Assembly: GCA_023485745.1 (NCBI GenBank)
Contig: JAMCZL010000005.1
Location: forward strand, 1 to 9,408
DNA length: 9,408 bases
DNA from: Candidatus Martarchaeota archaeon
Lineage (GTDB): Archaea > Micrarchaeota > Micrarchaeia > Micrarchaeales > Micrarchaeaceae
Reading direction: 5' to 3'
The translations under genes and the position numbers were made by a program. Every line of letters begins with the position of its first letter. Position 1 is the stretch's first letter. Of the stretch, positions 4,497-9,408 are shown in pieces. The notes under the pieces are model-generated. The model had not been told where the DNA came from and did not search any database. It saw nothing but the letters and a program-made list of their open reading frames with translations.

Positions 4497-5942
4497 ATGG
4501 CAGATAACAAACCATATGATATAATAGTGGCAGGTTCCGGCATGTCTGGATCGTTAGCGGCAACCATGGCTGCACGCAAGGGTCTACGTGTACTGCTTTT
4601 GGACAGGAACAGGAAGGAAGAAGCAGGCAAGAAGACCAATTGGGGCTGGGTATGCGGCGATGCCGTTGCCGATGGGCACCTGCAGTTCATAAAATCTTAC
4701 ATAGATATGGACTTTGACTATCCTGAGCTGGACAAGAAGGTTGATGGTGTATACGCCCTCTCGCCTGACCTTGAATCGCGTTTCCTTTTTGAGGGTAAGG
4801 GTTATGTGCTCAACAGGCCATTGTTCGAGCAGAAGCTCCTCGACATGGCGATAAGAAGCGGGGCCGAATATGTGCAGGAGTTTGAGGTAGAGGGGCCCGT
4901 AATAGAGGACAATTTCGTTGTAGGTGTATTCGGCAAGGACAGCAAGAAAGAGCACAAGGAGTTCAGGGCCAGGATAGTCATAGATGCGCTTGGCATAGCA
5001 ACTACATTGAGGAGGAGGCTGCCTGAGAACAATTTCGTAGATAAGATGATAGACATCGATGACGTTGAATCCACCGGCAGGTACATATACTCATTCGAAG
5101 TGGACCACGAGGACAAGAATTACTATGATCCGGACAATGCACTCATACACCTGAACCAGAGGATGGCACCAGGAGGCTATGGGTGGGTATTCCCTAAGAA
5201 CGGCAAGCGGGTCAATATAGGCATCGGTGTGCAGAAGCGCAGCCTTGACATAAGGAATGAGAAACTCGGCAAGAACGATACCCTGCACACGCTTATGGAT
5301 GAATATGTGAGGTCAAATCCAGTGATAAAGAACCCGGTGCTGGACAACGACTTCAACAATGGGAAGGGATACTGGTCGGTAGCGGTGAGGAGGCAGATGG
5401 AAAGCCTGGTCTTCAACGGCTATATGGGTGCCGGGGACAGCATGGCTATGCCTAACCCGATAAGCGCTGGAGGGATAGGGCCAGCCCTGGTGGCGGGCAT
5501 ACTTGCAGGCAAGAACGCCGCAGAAGCAATAGAGGCGGGGGATGTCAGCGTCAATGGCCTGTGGAGGTACAATGTTGAATTCAACAAGGAATATGGTAAC
5601 AAGACCGCAGGGCTCGAAGTATTCAGGATATACCTGCAGTCGCTCAACGATGATATAATAAACTACGGGATGAAGAATTTCCTTACGTCGAAGGAGGCTG
5701 AGAGCATCAGCTACGGCAAGACGCCGGAGCTTAGCATGGTTTCGAAGTTCAAATTCGCACTTAAGGGCGCCAGGAATATATCTGCGTTCTCGAACCTTCT
5801 GTTCGTAATAAACAAGATGAAGGAGTTCAGCGCACTTTACGGCAATTATCCCGCTTCGCCAAAAGAATTCGACGCTTGGAAGGAGCGCGTAAAGAAAGAG
5901 ATGCACGAAGTCAAGGAAAGATTTAAGCCAAACCCTATATGA
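4497..5942 (+). CDS. geranylgeranyl reductase family FAD-dependent oxidoreductase
   Basis: This 481-residue flavoprotein of the geranylgeranyl reductase family probably saturates double bonds in isoprenoid chains of membrane lipids (digeranylgeranylglycerophospholipids), using FAD at the membrane surface. An N-terminal Rossmann motif, VAGSGMSGSLAA (11-22), is followed by VLLLDRN with acidic Asp36. The segment WGWVCGDA (49-56) carries Cys53 in the place of the conserved active-site Cys. GGYGWVFPK (226-234) is the family's aromatic signature, and GAGDSMAMPNP with AGGIGPAL (311-331) is the second FAD-binding stretch. At 481 residues it is longer than the usual 390-450; the extra length is a Lys-rich helical C-terminus after about residue 395. 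A GTG at 4488 would add three residues, but ATG 4497 has the better ribosome-site spacing. Its stop overlaps the rpoK start by 4 nt, indicating co-transcription and coupled translation. The exact substrate is inferred from the family; other polyprenyl substrates are possible. Confidence 0.88.
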   Translation: MADNKPYDIIVAGSGMSGSLAATMAARKGLRVLLLDRNRKEEAGKKTNWGWVCGDAVADGHLQFIKSYIDMDFDYPELDKKVDGVYALSPDLESRFLFEGKGYVLNRPLFEQKLLDMAIRSGAEYVQEFEVEGPVIEDNFVVGVFGKDSKKEHKEFRARIVIDALGIATTLRRRLPENNFVDKMIDIDDVESTGRYIYSFEVDHEDKNYYDPDNALIHLNQRMAPGGYGWVFPKNGKRVNIGIGVQKRSLDIRNEKLGKNDTLHTLMDEYVRSNPVIKNPVLDNDFNNGKGYWSVAVRRQMESLVFNGYMGAGDSMAMPNPISAGGIGPALVAGILAGKNAAEAIEAGDVSVNGLWRYNVEFNKEYGNKTAGLEVFRIYLQSLNDDIINYGMKNFLTSKEAESISYGKTPELSMVSKFKFALKGARNISAFSNLLFVINKMKEFSALYGNYPASPKEFDAWKERVKKEMHEVKERFKPNPI

Positions 5943-6139
5943 TGATCCCTATGGAAGAAAGCTATACAAAGTACGAAAAGGCCAGGATTGTCGGTGCGAG
6001 GGCCCTTGAGCTGGCATACGGCGCACCGCCGCTCATAAAGGTGCCAGAGGGAGTAGTTGATCCGGTAATGCTCGCCGAGCTTGAATTCGGCAAGGGCGTG
6101 ATACCGATAACCATATTGAGAGCGGAGGGCACGAATTAG
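5939..6139 (+). CDS. rpoK: DNA-directed RNA polymerase subunit K (Rpo6)
   Basis: The 66-residue protein matches archaeal RpoK, the counterpart of eukaryotic RPB6 and bacterial omega, which braces the large catalytic subunit during polymerase assembly. The hallmark segments are all present: YTKYEKARIVGARALELAYG at 9-28, APPLIKVPEG at 29-38, and LEFGKGVIPITILR at 49-62. Length is normal for the archaeal subunit. ATG codons at 5939, 5942 and 5951 are all possible starts; 5939 gives the classic ATGA overlap with the reductase stop and is used here, but the conserved part begins after the third. The gene ends tail to tail with the phosphoesterase gene, the two stops sharing positions 6136-6139. 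Pairing an essential polymerase subunit with a lipid reductase in one overlapping unit has no obvious functional link and is probably genome compaction. Confidence 0.95.
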   Translation: MMIPMEESYTKYEKARIVGARALELAYGAPPLIKVPEGVVDPVMLAELEFGKGVIPITILRAEGTN

Positions 6140-6888
6140 ACTGGTTCGCTTATTTTGCTTAGCCTGCCCAGGTTCTCTCCCGCGAGGTTGTATACGGTGC
6201 CGCCTGCATAGTCGAAGATTTTGTTGCGCACCAGCGGGTTGATGTTGTCGCTGTCATGCCTGCTTATCGGCATGCCCATTATGAGCTCGTTGAACGCAGG
6301 CATCATGACCAGCTTCGCGTTCCTGTTGAAGCGCTCGTAGCGCTTTGCCGCTTCCTCTGGGTTCAGCTTTGCTATCATCCATGCCTTGTATTGGTAGTAT
6401 CCGCCTCGCTTGTCCTTGAACGACACCGATATGTGGTTGTGCGCTGTCATTATGTAGCTTTTCCGCATGGCAGGCTCCGTGGGCCACCTGTTCCCGTGCA
6501 GCAGTGCGAACCTCCCTATGAGCAGTTCGTCGACAGGTTCGATTCCAGTTATCTCGCTTATAAAAGCGTCGTGGTTGCCCCTGACTATCCTTATTTTATA
6601 TCCTTCGAGGGCGTTGAAGAAGCCTTTTATGCTCATGAGCTCGCCGCGCTCGGGGTGCATTATGCTGTCCTTTATGTCCCCGAGCATTATTATCTCGCCG
6701 ATGTCGAATTCAGAAGCTATTGAGACTATCTCCTTTGCCATTATGCTGGTCGCGTTGTATAGCTTAACTCCTTTGTCTATAAGCTTCTTCTCGGCGCCGA
6801 TGTGCAGGTCGCCTATGACAAGCCGGTCCCGGCCGTTGGCATGTATGATTGCGGCAGGCTTCTCGTATACGAACTTTATGTCTTTCAC
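6136..6888 (-). CDS. calcineurin-like metallophosphoesterase (COG1407, ICC-like)
   Basis: This 250-residue protein has every metal-binding motif of the calcineurin-like phosphoesterase fold, in order. These are GDLHIG (26-31, Asp27, His29), GDIKD (70-74, Asp71), GNHD (104-107, Asn105, His106), LLHGNR (129-134, His131) and TAHNH (148-152, His150, His152). The short length and the D-x-H start fit the archaeal ICC-like group COG1407, predicted to hydrolyse phosphate esters or nucleic acids with Mn or similar metals; a precise substrate is not known. There is no signal peptide, so it is cytosolic. The start is GTG at 6886-6888: the frame upstream has no ATG, GTG or TTG before a stop, so no alternative exists further out. 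It converges with rpoK with a 4-nt overlap of stops and diverges from the site-2 protease across about 100 bp of shared promoter DNA. Confidence 0.85.
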   Translation of the reverse strand: MKDIKFVYEKPAAIIHANGRDRLVIGDLHIGAEKKLIDKGVKLYNATSIMAKEIVSIASEFDIGEIIMLGDIKDSIMHPERGELMSIKGFFNALEGYKIRIVRGNHDAFISEITGIEPVDELLIGRFALLHGNRWPTEPAMRKSYIMTAHNHISVSFKDKRGGYYQYKAWMIAKLNPEEAAKRYERFNRNAKLVMMPAFNELIMGMPISRHDSDNINPLVRNKIFDYAGGTVYNLAGENLGRLSKISEPV

Positions 6889-6904
6889 ATTGATAATGCA
6901 CGTT

Positions 6905-6955
6905 CTGCATTAATAATCTTTTATGTCGCTGCACAAATGCCCCGCTATACTTTTA
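6905..6955. promoter_or_regulatory. divergent promoter region, phosphoesterase / site-2 protease
   Basis: This short AT-rich gap serves two diverging genes. On the plus strand CTATACTTTTA (about 6945-6955) is a TATA-like box; it predicts transcription start near 6975, which would exclude the upstream ATG at 6963 and favour 6987 for the protease. On the minus strand an AT-rich segment at about 6910-6921 (reading AAAGATTATTAA) lies some 25-30 nt before the phosphoesterase GTG. Both boxes are called by eye. Confidence 0.35.
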
Positions 6956-6977
6956 GTCTTTTATGCTGCAATACTAT

Positions 6978-6983
6978 GGAGGT
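6978..6983 (+). promoter_or_regulatory. ribosome binding site of the site-2 protease gene
   Basis: GGAGGT is a full Shine-Dalgarno core three nt before the ATG at 6987. The spacing is short, but this is the strongest such match in the window and it decides the start against the ATG at 6963, which has none. Confidence 0.5.
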
Positions 6984-6986
6984 AGC

Positions 6987-8093
6987 ATGGATTCACCGTA
7001 TATTGGGAATGTATTCGGCATCAAGGTGCAGCTGCACTGGACATTCGTAGTGCTGCTCCTGCTCGGGCTGTTCCTACTAGCCGTTACTCCGGCGCTGATA
7101 TACTTGTTCCTAGTGATAGTGCTTTTGTTCGTATGCGTATTCATACACGAGCTCGCGCATTCGATAACCGCGAAGAGGAACGGCATAAACATAAAGAAGA
7201 TAGTCCTGCTGCCGATAGGCGGCGCCTCCGTCATGGATACCGATGACATAGCGCCAGAGCTCGAGTACAGGATATCCGTAGTAGGCCCGCTGATGAGCAT
7301 GTTCCTGGGATTTGTATTCGGCGTAATGGTCGTGTACATACCTGCGGGCATAGTGAAGCAGCTGGTCCAGTTCCTGTTCCTCATCAACATACTTCTCGGC
7401 GCATTCAACTTCATACCGGGATTCCCGCTTGACGGTGGAAGGGTTTTCAGGAGCTATCTGCAGAGGAAGCGCAGCTACCTGAGGGCCACGCAGATAACGG
7501 TAAAGGCGAGCAACGTAGTCGTGGTGCTGCTCATAGTCGGCACAATAATATATGCGGCCGCGCTTGTGAACTACTCCCTGTTCGAGAAGGAGTTCATTGT
7601 GTTCTGGGACGTCCTTATAGCGATGTACCTGTACGGAGGCGCGAAGGCCGAGATGCAGAACGCATACATGAAGGAGTACACATCTGACTTGCACGTAAAG
7701 GACGTGATGAGCAGCAATTACGCAGCAGTCGAGAAGAATGCGTCAATGGAGCAGCTGTACAAGATAATGATGCGGGAGCGCACGCACATAATAATCATAA
7801 AGGACGGCGGCAGCATAAGGCTGGTCACAAAGCTGCAGCCGCAGGGCGCGTTCGGCAAGCTGCCAAGCACAACCGCGTATGAGGCCAGCGTGCCCCTGCC
7901 ATCGGTAGACTGGAACGCGAAGCTGTCGAAGGCGCTCGAGATGATGGCTACCGAGAACATTGGTCTGCTTGCAGTAAAGAAGAGGGGCAAGTTTGTAGGA
8001 ATTGTACTGGGGCAGCACCTGGAGTACGTGATAGCGCTCAGGATGGCAAAGAACAATCCGAACGCCAAGAAGAACGCGCCTGAAAAGGCTTAA
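6987..8093 (+). CDS. site-2 protease family (M50B) membrane metalloprotease with two CBS domains
   Basis: From ATG 6987 this is 368 residues. The N-terminus (IGNVFGIKVQLHWTF) is typical of archaeal and bacterial S2P-like proteases that have CBS domains. Zinc ligands are visible: HELAH (54-58) in the second hydrophobic segment and NFIPGFPLDGGR (141-152), whose Asp149 is the third ligand. Hydrophobic segments lie at about 17-31, 34-53, 95-120, 124-145, 173-195 and 203-217, so the active site lies within the membrane. Two CBS domains follow (about 235-285, beginning VKDVMSSNYAAVE, and 308-350, with GKFVGIVLG). These usually bind adenine nucleotides and may gate proteolysis. The Lys-rich tail ends at 368. 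Substrates are unknown; the family cleaves transmembrane regulators. The 6963 ATG would add eight residues (MLQYYGGS) but has no ribosome site. It may head a transcript reaching smc. Confidence 0.9.
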   Translation: MDSPYIGNVFGIKVQLHWTFVVLLLLGLFLLAVTPALIYLFLVIVLLFVCVFIHELAHSITAKRNGINIKKIVLLPIGGASVMDTDDIAPELEYRISVVGPLMSMFLGFVFGVMVVYIPAGIVKQLVQFLFLINILLGAFNFIPGFPLDGGRVFRSYLQRKRSYLRATQITVKASNVVVVLLIVGTIIYAAALVNYSLFEKEFIVFWDVLIAMYLYGGAKAEMQNAYMKEYTSDLHVKDVMSSNYAAVEKNASMEQLYKIMMRERTHIIIIKDGGSIRLVTKLQPQGAFGKLPSTTAYEASVPLPSVDWNAKLSKALEMMATENIGLLAVKKRGKFVGIVLGQHLEYVIALRMAKNNPNAKKNAPEKA

Positions 8094-8116
8094 ATGCTAT
8101 TAATAATATTTCCATA

Positions 8117-8142
8117 CCTAATCATTTTAGGCGATTAGGCGA
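8117..8142. repeat. tandem TTAGGCGA repeat with overlapping inverted repeats before smc
   Basis: TTAGGCGA occurs twice, head to tail without a gap (8127-8134, 8135-8142). CCTAATC at 8117-8123 is a perfect inverted match of GATTAGG (8133-8139) across 9 nt; its first five bases also pair with TTAGG at 8127-8131. The block lies between the protease stop (8093) and the smc start. It could be an operator, or alternative hairpins in the leader. Function is inferred from position only. Confidence 0.5.
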
Positions 8143-8154
8143 CCTGGTGTATAG

Positions 8155-9408
8155 ATGCTTCACGTTGAAAGGCTTGTAATCCACAACTTCAAATCCTTCA
8201 AGCATGCGAACATACAGTTCAGCCAGGGCTTCAACTGCATCGCCGGCCCTAACGGCTCTGGAAAGTCGAATATATGCGACGCGCTCCTTTTCGTTCTCGG
8301 AGAACAATCCCTGCGCAGGCTCAGGGCAACGAACGTCACGCAGCTCATAAATGACACCAGGGGCAATGAAAAGGACAAGGAGATGCACCCGACATATGTC
8401 AAGGCGGTGCTCGGAGGGGACATGCCTGCGGAGGTGCTGCGCACGATAAGGAACAACAAGATCGTCTATAGGCTGAACGGCAAGCGGGTCACAAGGCAGG
8501 AGCTCGTATCGTTCCTCAACGAGAAGGAGAGCAACATAAACGAGACCAACACAATAACGCAGGGCGAAATAGGAAAGCTCCTGGATTTGAACGCAAGGGA
8601 GAGGAGGGAGCTCATAGACATAGCTTCGGGCATAAAGGAGTTCGATGTCAAGAAGGACGCTGCGCTGAAGGAGCTTGACAAGGTCGAGACCAAAATCGGC
8701 GCGGCGCAGATGGTCCTTAACGAGCGCATCGGGTTCATGGCGGAGCTAGAGAGGGAGAAGGAGCAGGCGGAGCAGTACGCGAAGCTTAGCGACATGGCAA
8801 AGCGCCTGAACTATTCGCTGCTGACGCGCAGGGAGAACGAGGTGCTAGCCGCATACAACAGCGCGGTAAGGGATTATGAAGCCGGCAGGAAAAGCAAGGA
8901 GTCTCTTGGCGCGAGACTGATGGAGATAGATGTGAGCGTATCGGATTTCTCGCAAAAGAGGGATGCCCTGTCGAAAAAGATAAACGAGAGCTCCGTAGGG
9001 GCAAGCTCCATCAACAAGCTCCTTGAGCAGCTGAACAGGGATATTGCAGTCAGGGGCTCCGAGCTCGGCACCATAGAGAAAAGCGTGAAGGAGCTCGGCG
9101 AGAGGGGCAGGCAGCTAGCTGCAGATGCATCCAGCATAGAGGAAAAGCTCAAGGAGGACGAATCCAGCATCAAAGAGAGCGAAGCGAAGGCATCAGAACT
9201 GGATATGCAGGTGCCTGCGGCGCAGGGCGAAGGCGCTGACGATTCTGAGACCATATCTTCAGAGTACAAGGCATCGGCGGAAAGGCTGAATTCGTATGCA
9301 GGCATGATATCCGAGCTGAGCAACAAGAAGGCATTGCTCAATGCCGATATCGATAGGATAAGCAAGTCGGTTGATGGACTGGAGCATGATGAGGGGAACG
9401 CAGAAGCG
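8155..9408 (+). CDS. smc: chromosome segregation protein SMC, N-terminal part, cut by the window edge
   Basis: The frame runs 418 codons from ATG 8155 to the window edge without a stop. It begins MLHVERLVIHNFKSF and has Walker A GPNGSGKSN (31-39), then LLFVLGEQSLRRLRA (44-58), typical of the SMC head. NGKRVTR (108-114), the Q-loop ITQGEIGKLLDL (134-145) with Gln136, and RRELIDIASGIKEFD (150-164) follow in the family order. After about residue 165 the sequence is a long Glu/Lys-rich heptad pattern, the outgoing coiled-coil arm; hinge, return arm and the C-terminal head half with signature and Walker B lie outside the window. Full-length SMCs are about 1150-1200 residues, so roughly the first third is seen. 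The protein forms an ATP-driven dimer that folds and segregates chromosomes. GGTG (8146-8149) five nt before the ATG supports the start. Rad50 is less likely given the RxLID-AGI-type segment. Confidence 0.93.
   Translation, partial: MLHVERLVIHNFKSFKHANIQFSQGFNCIAGPNGSGKSNICDALLFVLGEQSLRRLRATNVTQLINDTRGNEKDKEMHPTYVKAVLGGDMPAEVLRTIRNNKIVYRLNGKRVTRQELVSFLNEKESNINETNTITQGEIGKLLDLNARERRELIDIASGIKEFDVKKDAALKELDKVETKIGAAQMVLNERIGFMAELEREKEQAEQYAKLSDMAKRLNYSLLTRRENEVLAAYNSAVRDYEAGRKSKESLGARLMEIDVSVSDFSQKRDALSKKINESSVGASSINKLLEQLNRDIAVRGSELGTIEKSVKELGERGRQLAADASSIEEKLKEDESSIKESEAKASELDMQVPAAQGEGADDSETISSEYKASAERLNSYAGMISELSNKKALLNADIDRISKSVDGLEHDEGNAEA

Noticed and set aside
5313..5906. Long minus-strand frame of 197 codons opposite the reductase gene
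   Set aside because: It lies wholly inside a gene with clear FAD-binding and family motifs, and its translation shows no family pattern. The same holds for the other long antisense frames in the core genes (3750-4238, 7110-7694, 8874-9365).
6256..6913. Plus-strand frames opposite the metallophosphoesterase
   Set aside because: All metal-binding motifs of the phosphoesterase are read from the minus strand, and the plus frames look like shadows of it.
6963..6986. Start of the site-2 protease at ATG 6963
   Set aside because: It has no ribosome site and would precede the transcription start predicted from the TATA-like box. GGAGGT directly precedes the ATG at 6987.
1..9408. CRISPR array
   Set aside because: No direct repeats of about 24-37 bp separated by regular spacers were seen on reading. 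The regular 9-bp half-sites at 1298-1370 are far too short and close-packed.

Overview
The window reads as archaeal. It holds archaeal RNA polymerase subunit K (Rpo6), a geranylgeranyl-reductase-family flavoenzyme of the kind that saturates isoprenoid lipid chains, a PAC2-type proteasome chaperone, a tRNA-Leu without an encoded CCA, and TATA-like boxes about 25-35 nt upstream of several starts. The core genes favour AGG for Arg and ATA for Ile. The gene set and small intergenic gaps would suit a small-genome archaeon, possibly of the DPANN/Micrarchaeota type, but that placement is inference; the window has no rRNA.

Left part (1 to about 3530): an AT-rich accessory stretch. It holds two tentative leftward reading frames (1-27, 43-210), an orphan three-helix membrane protein (256-876), a decayed DDE transposase (891-1291, minus) with a frameshift and an in-frame stop, and a 52-residue ribbon-helix-helix-like protein (1369-1527). 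That last gene sits behind a dense array of ATAC/GTAT half-sites. A compact two-gene unit follows: an OLD/RloA/AriA-like ABC ATPase (1594-2769) and a TOPRIM-like protein (2774-3421). The arrangement resembles known two-gene antiviral systems (AbiL/Rlo, PARIS) and is the best candidate here for a poorly described system.

Right part (3541 to 9408): conserved core genes of clearly higher GC. A PAC2 chaperone ending in a HbYX-like Met-Tyr-Ala (3541-4278) is followed 8 nt later by a tRNA-Leu(TAA) (4287-4389) whose D-loop carries an extra hairpin of roughly 17 nt. A geranylgeranyl reductase (4497-5942) overlaps rpoK (5939-6139) by 4 nt. rpoK converges tail to tail with a metallophosphoesterase on the minus strand (6136-6888). 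A site-2 protease with CBS domains (6987-8093) diverges from the phosphoesterase. The N-terminal third or so of an SMC protein (8155 to the window edge) lies beyond a short gap carrying tandem and inverted repeats.

The core genes share no single pathway: they cover proteasome assembly, lipid reduction, transcription, nucleic-acid or phosphate-ester hydrolysis, membrane proteolysis and chromosome organisation. The left part looks like an acquired, partly decayed defence/mobile region beside them.
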